64,000 bases of DNA from Melaminivora sp034675505 (GTDB taxonomy: Bacteria; Pseudomonadota; Gammaproteobacteria; Burkholderiales; Burkholderiaceae_C), in assembly GCA_034675505.1 (NCBI GenBank), contig JAUCDD010000023.1, forward strand, positions 62,001-126,000, given 5' to 3'. Position numbers and translations under genes: made by a program. Below are positions 35,945-43,752 of this stretch, piece after piece. The notes beneath the pieces were generated by a model. It saw nothing but the letters and a program-made list of their open reading frames with translations, was not told where the DNA came from and made no database searches. Every line of letters starts with the position of its first letter. Within the stretch, counting starts at the first letter, position 1.

Positions 35945-36100
35945 ATGAGCCACCACGACGACGAGAACGACAAAGTCCCGCTCATACAGCAGCTGCTGGA
36001 CAGCCCGTTCCTGCTGCTGTTCCTGGGCGTGATGATCCCCATGGTTGTCTACAACCTGTGGGGCGTCATCGACATCCTGACCATCCCGCTGGCCAAGTAG
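35945..36100 (+). CDS. Small single-helix membrane protein, likely oxidase accessory subunit
   Basis: Only 51 residues: a charged N terminus MSHHDDENDKVPL and one hydrophobic helix (about 17-47, with FLLLFLGVMIPMVVYNLWGV). It has a strong GGAAGGAG ribosome site and lies nine bases before the CuA subunit gene, so it is surely translated with it. Its size and place recall the one-helix subunit IIa of the Thermus ba3 oxidase; equivalence is my inference. Confidence 0.75.
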   Translation: MSHHDDENDKVPLIQQLLDSPFLLLFLGVMIPMVVYNLWGVIDILTIPLAK

Positions 36101-36109
36101 GAGGTCACC

Positions 36110-36649
36110 ATGAGCGCAATCCTGCCGCCCTCAGAGCGGCTGTGGTGGAAGCATCCGCTGGACCGCGTCGAAGGCTTGTGGATCGCCATCTCCTTCGTCT
36201 GGTGCATGGTGATGTTCTTCATGATGACGCTGTGGCACGTCTACGGCAAACAGAACCTGGCCACCGAGACCTACAAGACCACGCCCACCAAATTTGCCGC
36301 TCAGGCGCAGGCCGCCGTGGACAAGTGGACGGTGCGCACCGAGACCGAGCAGAAGATCCCCGTCGTCGCCCCGCCCGAAGGCGCGGACGTGTACATGCTG
36401 GGCCGGCTGTGGAGCTGGTGGCCCATCCTGGAGCTGGAAAAGGGCAAGACCTACAAGCTGCACCTGACGGCCATGGACTACAACCACGGCTTTTCGCTGC
36501 AGCCCACCAACATCAACATCCAGGTGGTGCCGGGCTACGAGCACGTCATCAAGGTCACGCCCAACGAGAGCGGGACCTTCTCCGTCGTGTGCAACGAGTA
36601 CTGCGGCATCGGCCACCACGAGATGGTGGGCCGCATCTACGTGAAGTGA
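36110..36649 (+). CDS. Heme-copper oxidase/NO reductase subunit II with CuA site
   Basis: A 179-residue protein with one N-terminal helix (about 23-45) and a periplasmic cupredoxin domain. The CuA ligands are complete: His126 in MDYNHGFSL, Cys161, Glu163, Cys165, His169 and Met172 in CNEYCGIGHHEM. The single helix and short length fit the B-type (ba3) class rather than the two-helix A-type. It takes electrons from a cytochrome c or cupredoxin and passes them to the subunit I encoded next. No signal peptidase site is needed. Confidence 0.93.
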   Translation: MSAILPPSERLWWKHPLDRVEGLWIAISFVWCMVMFFMMTLWHVYGKQNLATETYKTTPTKFAAQAQAAVDKWTVRTETEQKIPVVAPPEGADVYMLGRLWSWWPILELEKGKTYKLHLTAMDYNHGFSLQPTNINIQVVPGYEHVIKVTPNESGTFSVVCNEYCGIGHHEMVGRIYVK

Positions 36650-36659
36650 GGGACGCACC

Positions 36660-38360
36660 ATGACCATCACGACCACGTACCGCACCTGCCCGCGCACCGG
36701 CCTGCAATTCGAGGCCCAGGCAGAAAAACTCATGATCGCCAACGCCTTCATGGCCGTGGTGGCGCTGCTCGTCGGCGGCCTCCTGGCCATCGGCGTGGTG
36801 CTCACGCGCTGGCCCGCCGTGCACTGGCTGGCCGCCGACACCTTCTACATGGTGCTCACCGCGCACGGCATCGACATGCTGATCTTCTGGATCATCTTCT
36901 TCGAGGTCGCGGTGCTGTACTTCGCCTCCTCCACGCTGCTGCGCTGCCGCATCGCCACGCCGAAGATCGCCTGGGCGGGCTTCGCGCTGATGCTGGTCGG
37001 CGCGGTGTGGAACAACATCACCGTGTTCCAGGGCGAATCCAGCGTGATGATGACCTCCTACGTGCCCATGATGGCGCACTGGTCGTTCTACCTGAGCCTG
37101 ATCCTGTACGCGGTGGGCGCCCTGGTCGCGTGCGGCGTGTTCTTCGGCACGCTGGTGGTCGCCAAGCGCGACAAGACCTACGAAGGCTCCGTGCCGCTGG
37201 TGACCTTCGGCGCCACGACGGCGGCCATCATCGCCGTGTTCACCATCCTGTCGGGCGCCTTCATCCTGGTGCCCACGTTCTTCGTCTCCATCGGCCTGCT
37301 CAAGGGCGTCGATCCGCTGATCTACCGCGTCGTCTGGTGGGCCTTCGGCCACTCGTCGCAGCAGATCAACGTGGCCACGCACATCTCGATCTGGTATGCC
37401 GTGGCGGCGATCGCCTTCGGCGCCAAGCCCATGTCCGAGCGCGTGAGCCGCGGCGCCTTCCTGCTGTACATCCTGTTCCTGCAGCTGGCCAGCGCCCACC
37501 ACATCCTGGCCGACCCGGGCGTCTCCACCGAGTGGAAGATCGTCAACACCAGCTACTTCATGTACTTTGCCGTGCTGGCCTCGATGATCCACGCGCTGTC
37601 GGTGCCTGGCGCCATGGAGGTGGCGCAGCGCGCGCGCGGCTACGACAAGGGCCTGTTCGAGTGGCTGCGCAAGGCGCCGTGGAGCAACCCGACGTTCTCC
37701 GGCGTGTTCATCGCGCTGGTGGGCTTTGGCTTCCTGGGCGGCATCTCGGGCGTGATGATGGGCACCGAGCAGCTCAACCTGCTGATCCACAACACCATCT
37801 ACGTGCCGGGCCACTTCCACGCCACGGTCGTCGTGGGCACCACGCTCACCTTCATGGCGCTGACCTACTTCCTGATCCCCTCGCTGTTCAAGCGCGAGAT
37901 GATCGCCCCGGGCCTGGCGCGCCTGCAGCCCTACCTGTTCGGCTTCTCGATGTACTTCTTCTGCCTGGTGATGATGGGCGCGGGCACGCTGGGGGTCTCG
38001 CGCCGGCACTGGGACATGGCCTTCAGCGGCAACGCGCTGGCCTACGAATGGCCCGGCGCGGCCTACCTGATGATGGGCCTGGTGGGCATAGCGGGCGTGG
38101 CGGCCATCGCCGGCGGCGCGATCTACGTCTACGTCACCGTCGGCTCGCTGCTGTGGGGCAAGCGCCTGGACGCCGGCCGCCCCAGCCCGACCTTCACGCC
38201 CGTGCCGCGCGCCGCGCCCACGGCGGCCGCGCAGACCTATGGCTCGGCCGGCTTCGTCGCGCCCGGCACCTTCGTGCTGGCCGTGCTGTTCCTGGTGTCG
38301 TTCGTGCTGTACTACTTCGTCAACTGGAAGTACCTCGGCCAGCTGTGGGGCCTGAGCTGA
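36660..38360 (+). CDS. Heme-copper oxidase superfamily subunit I (ba3/B-family-like, no active-site Tyr)
   Basis: A 566-residue catalytic subunit with about twelve helices. Ligands can be placed: low-spin heme His69 (TAHGIDML) and His387, high-spin heme His385 (VPGHFHATV), and CuB His231, His280 and His281 (ASAHHIL). In O2 reductases of the A/B families helix VI reads GHPxVY, with a Tyr cross-linked to the CuB His. Here it is GHSSQQ, with Gln235 at that position and no Tyr. This loss is shared with nitric oxide reductases of the superfamily, so an NO reductase (CuA-NOR-like) role is possible alongside a divergent oxidase. It is coupled to subunit II, heme O synthase and Sco genes. Confidence 0.88.
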   Translation: MTITTTYRTCPRTGLQFEAQAEKLMIANAFMAVVALLVGGLLAIGVVLTRWPAVHWLAADTFYMVLTAHGIDMLIFWIIFFEVAVLYFASSTLLRCRIATPKIAWAGFALMLVGAVWNNITVFQGESSVMMTSYVPMMAHWSFYLSLILYAVGALVACGVFFGTLVVAKRDKTYEGSVPLVTFGATTAAIIAVFTILSGAFILVPTFFVSIGLLKGVDPLIYRVVWWAFGHSSQQINVATHISIWYAVAAIAFGAKPMSERVSRGAFLLYILFLQLASAHHILADPGVSTEWKIVNTSYFMYFAVLASMIHALSVPGAMEVAQRARGYDKGLFEWLRKAPWSNPTFSGVFIALVGFGFLGGISGVMMGTEQLNLLIHNTIYVPGHFHATVVVGTTLTFMALTYFLIPSLFKREMIAPGLARLQPYLFGFSMYFFCLVMMGAGTLGVSRRHWDMAFSGNALAYEWPGAAYLMMGLVGIAGVAAIAGGAIYVYVTVGSLLWGKRLDAGRPSPTFTPVPRAAPTAAAQTYGSAGFVAPGTFVLAVLFLVSFVLYYFVNWKYLGQLWGLS

Positions 38361-38376
38361 GCGGGAGCGCAGCGCG

Positions 38377-39280
38377 ATGAACACCGCCACGCTTCCACCC
38401 CCCGCCGCGCGCACCGGCGCGCAGCTCGCGCGCGACGTCGTCTCGCTATTCAAGCTGCGCATCGGCGTGCTGATCATGATCACCGCGCTGGTGGGCATGG
38501 CGGTCACGCCGGGCCCGGCGCCCGGCGCGCTGCAGGTGCTGGTGCTGGCGTTGTCGGTGCTGCTCGCCTCGGCCAGCGCGGGCGCGTTCAACCAGTATGT
38601 CGAGTACCAAAGCGACCGGCTGATGCAGCGCACCTGCCGGCGCGCCTTTGCCACCGGCGCGCTGGCGCACCACCCGGCGTGGCTGGCGCTGATGGCGGCG
38701 CTGCTGGCCGGCGCCGTGGCTGCGGCCTGGCTGGCGCTGAACGCCGTGGCCGCGCTGCACGTGTTCCTGGGAGCCTTCTTCTACGGCGTGGTCTACACGC
38801 TGTGGCTCAAGCGCCGCACCGCCTGGAACATCGTGATCGGCGGCCTGGCGGGCAGCTTTGCCGTGCTGGCCGGTGCTGCTGCCGTCGATCCGGCCCTGGG
38901 GCCGCTGCCCTGGCTGCTGGCGCTGGTGCTGTTCCTGTGGACGCCGCCGCACTTCTGGAGCCTGGCGATCGCCAACAGCGCCGACTACGCGCAGGCCGGC
39001 GTTCCCATGCTGCCGGTGGTGGCCGGCCCCGAGCGCGCTGCGCGCATCGTGCTCGCCAGCACCGTGCTGCTGTTCCTGGCCTCGCTGGCGCCGCTGGCGT
39101 TCGGCGCCGGGTGGGGTGCATGGGCTCGGGGCGCTGGCGGGCGGGTTGTACTTCGTGCGCAAGTCCTGGCAGCTGGCGCGCCGGCCTGGGCGCGCGGCCG
39201 CCATGGGGTCGTTCTTCGCCTCGCTGGTCCAGCTGAGCGTGCTGCTGGCGGCGGCCAGCCTGGACGCGCTGCTGCGCTGA
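38377..39280 (+). CDS. ctaB: Protoheme IX farnesyltransferase (heme O synthase), one frameshift
   Basis: Adds a farnesyl group to heme b for the adjacent heme-copper enzyme. The prenyltransferase motif is FNQYVEYQSDRLMQRT, where Glu stands for the usual first Asp; YTLWLKRRTAWNIVIGGLAGS, FLWTPPHFWSLAIA and YAQAGVPMLPVVAG are family-typical. The frame breaks in the GGGG run near 39113-39116. Deleting one G gives FGAGWVHGLGALAGGLYFVRKSWQLARRP and the correct stop at 39280 (about 300 residues). Read literally the frame runs on into sco, a false fusion. Confidence 0.9.
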
Positions 39281-39300
39281 CGGCAGGGGACGCCGCGGCC

Positions 39301-40182
39301 ATGCCAGTCCTTGCGCCCCCAGGCCCGCCGTGCACCGCGCGCCGCCCCGGCGCCCTGCGCACCACGCTGGCCTGCGCAACGGGCCTGCTGCTGGCGGCGG
39401 GGGGCGCCTCGGCGCAGGGCGGCGGCGCCGACCTGGGCCTGGACCGCGACGCCGCCCTGCGCGCCAGCCAGGCGGCTCTGGGCCGCACGGTGGGCGAGCA
39501 CATCCTGCTCGACCGCGAAGGCCGGCCCGTCTCGCTCGCCGCCTACCGCGGCAAGCCGCTCCTGGTGAGCTTCATCTACACCGGCTGCTTCCAGGTCTGC
39601 CCGACCACCACGCGCGCACTGCAGGACGCCGTGCAGGGCCTGCAGCAGGCGGTGGGGCCCAACCAGTTCAACGTGGTGAGCATCGGCTTCAACCAGCCGG
39701 CCGACTCGCCCCAGGCGCTCAAGGCCTTCGCCGTGCAGTTCGGCATCCGCCAGGCCAACTGGGAATTCCTCAGCCCGCCGGCGGCCATCGTGCCGGCGCT
39801 GGCGCGCGATTTCGGCTTCGTCTTCCAGGCCTCGCCCGCCGGCTTCGATCATGTGCTGCAGGTCTCGGTGCTCGACGCGCAGGGGCGCATCGTGCGCCAG
39901 GTGTACGGCGAGCGGCCGCTGCCGGCCGAGCTGGGCGAGCCGCTGAAGATGCTGCTGGCCGGCGCCCCGGTGCAGCCGGACGCGCTGCTGGGCCAGGTCA
40001 TGGACCGGGTGCGCATCCTGTGCACGGTCTATGACCCCGGGACCGGCGCCTACCGGGTGGACTACACGCTGCCGCTGCAGGTCGCCGGCGGCGTGACGTT
40101 TTTCGTGTCGATGATCGCGTTCTTCATCGGCGAGTGGCGCTCCAGCCGCAAGAGCCGCCGGGCGGCAGCGCGCAAGGCCTGA
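39301..40182 (+). CDS. Sco-type copper chaperone/thiol protein
   Basis: A 293-residue SCO1/SenC protein for metallation of the CuA site. The N-terminal hydrophobic segment ends ASAQG (about 38). The thioredoxin fold has the copper-binding Cys96-x3-Cys100 (GCFQVCP) and a later His in GFDHVLQV. Unlike most Sco proteins it ends with a membrane helix (GGVTFFVSMIAFFIGEW) and a basic tail, so it is probably anchored at the C terminus and perhaps at both ends. Its stop overlaps the next ATG by one base. Confidence 0.9.
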   Translation: MPVLAPPGPPCTARRPGALRTTLACATGLLLAAGGASAQGGGADLGLDRDAALRASQAALGRTVGEHILLDREGRPVSLAAYRGKPLLVSFIYTGCFQVCPTTTRALQDAVQGLQQAVGPNQFNVVSIGFNQPADSPQALKAFAVQFGIRQANWEFLSPPAAIVPALARDFGFVFQASPAGFDHVLQVSVLDAQGRIVRQVYGERPLPAELGEPLKMLLAGAPVQPDALLGQVMDRVRILCTVYDPGTGAYRVDYTLPLQVAGGVTFFVSMIAFFIGEWRSSRKSRRAAARKA

Positions 40183-41780
40183 TGCGCGGTGCCGCCATGA
40201 ACTGCTCCACCGCTGGCCGCAACGCCGCAGGCGCCGCCGCACCCGCCCTGGCGCACCCGGCGGGCGCCTGGCGCCTGCTGGAGCACGCCCTGGACGCCGT
40301 CACCGGCCCGCACGCCAATCCGCTCAAGCACCTGGGCGCCCTGGGCGGGCTGCTGCTGGCGCTGCTGGTGGCCAGCGGCGCGGTGCTGTATGCCGTGCTG
40401 GACACCTCCGCCGCAGGCGCCCATGCGTCCATCGCCGCGCTGGCCGACGCGCCCTGGCGGCTGGGCACGGCGCTGCGCGGCCTGCACCGCTACGGCGCCG
40501 ACGCCTTCATGCTGGTGCTGGCGCTGCACATCGCGCGCGAAGGGCTGCTGGGGCGCTTTCGCCATTGGCGGCGCGCCATCTGGTGGACCGGCGTGCCGCT
40601 GGTGGCGCTGGCCTTCGCGAGCGCCATCGGGGGCTTCTGGCTGAACTGGGACCGCCTGGGGCAGTACAGCGCCGTGGCGACGGCCGAGTGGCTCGACGCC
40701 CTGCCCGGCCTGGGCGCGCCCCTGGCGCGCAACTTCCTGGACGGCGCGAGCCTGGGCCCCCGGCTGTTCACGCTGCTGCTGTTCATCCATATCGGCGTGC
40801 CGCTGCTGCTGGTGTTCGGGCTGTGGTTCCACGTCCAGCGCCTCAGCCTGGCGCGGGTGTTCCCGCCGCGCGCCCTGGCCTGGCGCACCCTGGCGGCGCT
40901 GCTGGCGCTGGCCTGGCTGTTGCCGGTACACAGCCCGGGGCCGGCCGACCTGGCCAGCCAGCCCGCCGCCCTGGCGCTGGACTGGTGGCTGCTGTTCGCC
41001 CACCCGCTGGTCGATGCCACCTCGCCGCTGGCCGGCTGGGCGCTGGCGGCGCTGGCCTTCGGGGCGCTGGCGCTGGTGCCGCTGTGGCCGGGCCGCGCCG
41101 CGCGCCCGCCGGCTGCCGTGGTGCACCCCGAGCATTGCAGCGGCTGCGCGCGCTGCTTTGACGACTGCCCCTACGCGGCCATCCGCATGGTGCCGCACCC
41201 CGGCGCCAGGCCGGGCGTGCAGCTGGCGCAGGTGCAGGCCGACCTGTGCGCCAGCTGCGGCATTTGCGCCGGCGCCTGCCCCTCGTCCACGCCCTTTCGC
41301 AGCAGCCGCGAATTGGTGACCGGCATCGACCTGCCGCACGCGCCGGTGCAGCAGCTGCGCAGGCAGTTGCGGCAGGGCCTGCAGGCCCTGCAAGGTCCGG
41401 CGCGCTACGTCGTGCTGGGCTGCGCCCAGGGCGCACGCGCCGCGCTGCAGGCCGACGACGTGCTGCAGCTGCAGCTGGTGTGCGCCGGCGCGCTGCCGCC
41501 GTCCTTCATCGAATACGCGCTGCGCCACGGCGCCGACGGCGTGCTGGTGAGCGGCTGCCGCGCAGGCGGCTGCGAGTTCCGGCTGGGCCAGCGCTGGACG
41601 GCCGACCGCCTGGCGGCCAGCCGCCCGCCCGGGCTGCGCCGCAGCGTGCCGCGTGCGCGGCTGCAGGTGGCGTGGGCCGACAGGGGCGACGAGCGCGCCC
41701 TGGCGGCTGCGCTGCAGGCCTTGCGCCAGCGTTGCCCGGCGGGCGCGGCGCGCCATGACGACCAGGAGATCTCCCCATGA
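40182..41780 (+). CDS. Cytochrome b - 2[4Fe-4S] ferredoxin - MvhD-like fusion protein
   Basis: A 532-residue three-part redox protein. Residues about 30-250 are a diheme cytochrome b of the bc1/b6 type with bis-His pairs spaced as in bc1: His102/His116 (LHRYGADAFMLVLALH) and His203/His217. Two more helices follow to about 305. Next come two 4Fe-4S motifs: Cys319/322/325/329 and Cys356/359/362/366. Last is a domain like MvhD/FlpD, the iron-sulfur subunit linking hydrogenases to heterodisulfide reductase, with Cys414, Cys434, Cys459 and Cys464 (GCRAGGC). The soluble domains should face the cytoplasm. It pairs with the second cytochrome b fusion encoded at 43749. The electron path is unknown. 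The ATG at 40182 is used; one at 40197 is possible. Confidence 0.85.
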   Translation: MRGAAMNCSTAGRNAAGAAAPALAHPAGAWRLLEHALDAVTGPHANPLKHLGALGGLLLALLVASGAVLYAVLDTSAAGAHASIAALADAPWRLGTALRGLHRYGADAFMLVLALHIAREGLLGRFRHWRRAIWWTGVPLVALAFASAIGGFWLNWDRLGQYSAVATAEWLDALPGLGAPLARNFLDGASLGPRLFTLLLFIHIGVPLLLVFGLWFHVQRLSLARVFPPRALAWRTLAALLALAWLLPVHSPGPADLASQPAALALDWWLLFAHPLVDATSPLAGWALAALAFGALALVPLWPGRAARPPAAVVHPEHCSGCARCFDDCPYAAIRMVPHPGARPGVQLAQVQADLCASCGICAGACPSSTPFRSSRELVTGIDLPHAPVQQLRRQLRQGLQALQGPARYVVLGCAQGARAALQADDVLQLQLVCAGALPPSFIEYALRHGADGVLVSGCRAGGCEFRLGQRWTADRLAASRPPGLRRSVPRARLQVAWADRGDERALAAALQALRQRCPAGAARHDDQEISP

Positions 41781-42280
41781 ATCGCGCACTGAACTGGGCG
41801 GGCCAGGCGCTGCTGTACGGCAGCTTTGCCGCGGCAGTGGGCGTGTTCTCGCGCTGGCCGGCCTACCACCCGCTGGCCGATGGCATGGCGCAGGTCAAGG
41901 TCAGCTTCAACCACCACGGCGCGCGGCTGGTCGAGTGCCGCACCCAGACGGCCGAGGAACTGGCCCGGCTGGCGCCCCACATGCGCCGCGCCACGCAGTG
42001 CGAACGCGAGCGCGCACCCGTGCACATCGAGGTGGACATCGATGGCCGGAACGTGCTGCAGCAGTCCGTGGCGCCGGCCGGCCTGTCGCGCGACGGCGCC
42101 TCGGCCTTCTACCGCCGCCTGGACCTGCCCGCCGGCCCGCACCGCATTGCCGTGCGCCTGCAGGACGACCCCGGCGCGGGCGCCGCCGTCCACCAGCGCG
42201 AGGAAGTGGTCACCCTGCAGCCCGCGCAGGTGCTGGTGATCGACTTCAACGCGGACAAGGGAGGCATCGTTTTCCAATGA
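41777..42280 (+). CDS. Unknown membrane-anchored periplasmic protein in the redox cluster
   Basis: A 167-residue protein with one N-terminal hydrophobic segment (ALLYGSFAAAVGVFSRWP) and a beta-rich remainder, probably periplasmic. I do not recognise a family and see no Cys-based metal site: its two Cys (ECRT, QCER) are isolated. It overlaps both neighbours by ATGA, so it is translationally coupled and almost certainly part of the same complex or of its assembly. Confidence 0.8.
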   Translation: MNRALNWAGQALLYGSFAAAVGVFSRWPAYHPLADGMAQVKVSFNHHGARLVECRTQTAEELARLAPHMRRATQCERERAPVHIEVDIDGRNVLQQSVAPAGLSRDGASAFYRRLDLPAGPHRIAVRLQDDPGAGAAVHQREEVVTLQPAQVLVIDFNADKGGIVFQ

Positions 42281-43752
42281 GCGCCAGCAGCAGCAGCAGC
42301 CCCACCTTCCCCGCCGGCGCGCGCCCGCGCCCCGCCGCCTGCCCGCCCGCCGCGCGGCCCGGCGCCAGCTACCAGCTCGAGCTGCCGCGCGATGCCCGCC
42401 TGCCGCTGGCGCGCGGCTGGCTGTGGCTGGGCCTGGCGGCGCTGATCGGCTCGGGCGTGTTCTCCGTGCTGCTGGTGGCGGCGCGCACGCCCTGGGTCAA
42501 CCAGTGGCTGCCCGGCGCCGACTTCTTCCACGTCGCGCTGGTGCTGCACGTGGACCTGTCGGTGCTGGTGTGGTTCGTCGCCATGGCCGGCATGCTGTGG
42601 AGCCTGCACGGCCAGCCGCGCGCGCAGGCGCTGGGCTGGTGGGCGCTGTGGACCACCGGCGCCGGCACGCTGGCCATGGCGCTGGCGCCGTTCGTGCAGC
42701 CGGGCGCGCCCATCATGGCCAACTACATCCCGGTGCTGGATTCGCCGCTGTTCCTGGCCGGGCTGGTGGTGTTCGGCGCCGGCGCGGCGCTGCTGGCGCT
42801 GCGCGACCTGTGGACGGCGCCGCGCCTGGGGCTGCAATGGGCCGGGCGCGGCGCGCTGCACTTCGGCCTGAGCGCAGCCGCCGTCGCCACCGCGGTGGCG
42901 CTGATCAGCTTCGCCTGGTCGTGGGCGGTGCTGCCGACCAGCCTGCACGGCAAGGCGTACTACGAAATCCTGTTCTGGGGCGGCGGCCACGCGCTGCAGT
43001 TCACCTGGACCATCCTGATGCTGGTCGCCTGGCTGTGGCTGGCCGGCAGCTGCGGCGCGCCGCTGCTGCTCACGCCGCGCGTGGTGCTGGCGCTGCTGCT
43101 GCTGGCGCTGGCGGGGGTGTTCGTCACGCCGCTGGCCTACCTGGCGCACGACGTGGCCTCGGTCGAGCACCGCAACCTGCTGACCTGGGCCATGCGCCTG
43201 GGCGGCGGGCCGGCCATCCTGCCGGTGGGCCTGGCGGTGGTGCTGGCGATGGCGGCGCAGCGCAACCTGGCCCCGGCCATGCGACCGCTGCGCGCGGCGC
43301 TGCTGGCCTCGGTGCTGCTGTTCGCCTCGGGCGGGCTGATCGGCATCTTCATCAATGGCAGCAACGTGCGCATCCCGGCGCACTACCACGGCTGCATCGT
43401 GGGCGTGACGCTGGCGCTGATGGGCGCGGTCTATCGCATCCTGCCGGCGCTGGGCTACCGCGCGCCGCAGGGGCGCCTGGCCACCTGGCAGCCCTGGACG
43501 TATGGCCTGGGCCAGCTGATGCACATCATCGGCCTGGTGTGGTCGGGCGGCTACGGCGTGCAGCGCAAGGTGGCGGGCGCCGAGCAGGTGCTGCGCAGCA
43601 CCGCCGAGGTGGCCGGCATGGGGCTGATGGGCCTGGGCGGGCTGGTGGCCATCATCGGCGGGCTGATGTTCGTGCTGGTGGTGCTGCGTGTCATGCAGGG
43701 CACTGCGCTGGCGGGCGCCGGCCGGGGCGCGGGCGCGGGAGAGACCGCATGA
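42277..43752 (+). CDS. Divergent heme-copper oxidase subunit I homologue with altered CuB site
   Basis: A 491-residue membrane protein of about twelve helices that aligns by eye with the subunit I at 36660. His91 (VLHVDLSVLVW) matches the low-spin heme ligand, His238 (GGGHALQF) the helix VI CuB ligand, and His369/His371 (IPAHYHGC) the two helix X heme ligands. The helix VII His-His pair is missing: the region reads AYLAHDVASVEH, leaving His291 and perhaps His298. The helix VI Tyr is Phe242. The metal centre must therefore differ from a normal oxidase. A GLVWSGGYGVQRKV segment lies near the C terminus. It has no subunit II of its own; both flanking genes encode cytochrome b fusions. Confidence 0.82.
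   Translation: MSASSSSSPTFPAGARPRPAACPPAARPGASYQLELPRDARLPLARGWLWLGLAALIGSGVFSVLLVAARTPWVNQWLPGADFFHVALVLHVDLSVLVWFVAMAGMLWSLHGQPRAQALGWWALWTTGAGTLAMALAPFVQPGAPIMANYIPVLDSPLFLAGLVVFGAGAALLALRDLWTAPRLGLQWAGRGALHFGLSAAAVATAVALISFAWSWAVLPTSLHGKAYYEILFWGGGHALQFTWTILMLVAWLWLAGSCGAPLLLTPRVVLALLLLALAGVFVTPLAYLAHDVASVEHRNLLTWAMRLGGGPAILPVGLAVVLAMAAQRNLAPAMRPLRAALLASVLLFASGGLIGIFINGSNVRIPAHYHGCIVGVTLALMGAVYRILPALGYRAPQGRLATWQPWTYGLGQLMHIIGLVWSGGYGVQRKVAGAEQVLRSTAEVAGMGLMGLGGLVAIIGGLMFVLVVLRVMQGTALAGAGRGAGAGETA

Noticed and set aside
36555..38654. A 699-codon minus-strand frame opposite subunit I
   Set aside because: Composition is His/Gln/Arg/Ala-rich with no recognisable domain; the plus strand encodes all heme and copper ligands.
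38377..40182. A continuous frame that would fuse heme O synthase to Sco
   Set aside because: The middle part is nonsense Arg/Gly sequence; removing one G near 39114 restores the normal ctaB end at 39280, and sco has its own ATG at 39301.
42423..43748. Upstream extension of the cytochrome b-ferredoxin-reductase frame across the oxidase homologue
   Set aside because: It is antisense-like low-complexity sequence in another frame of the 42277 gene; the real start MIGVLQKLLQ at 43749 has the ATGA overlap used throughout the cluster.
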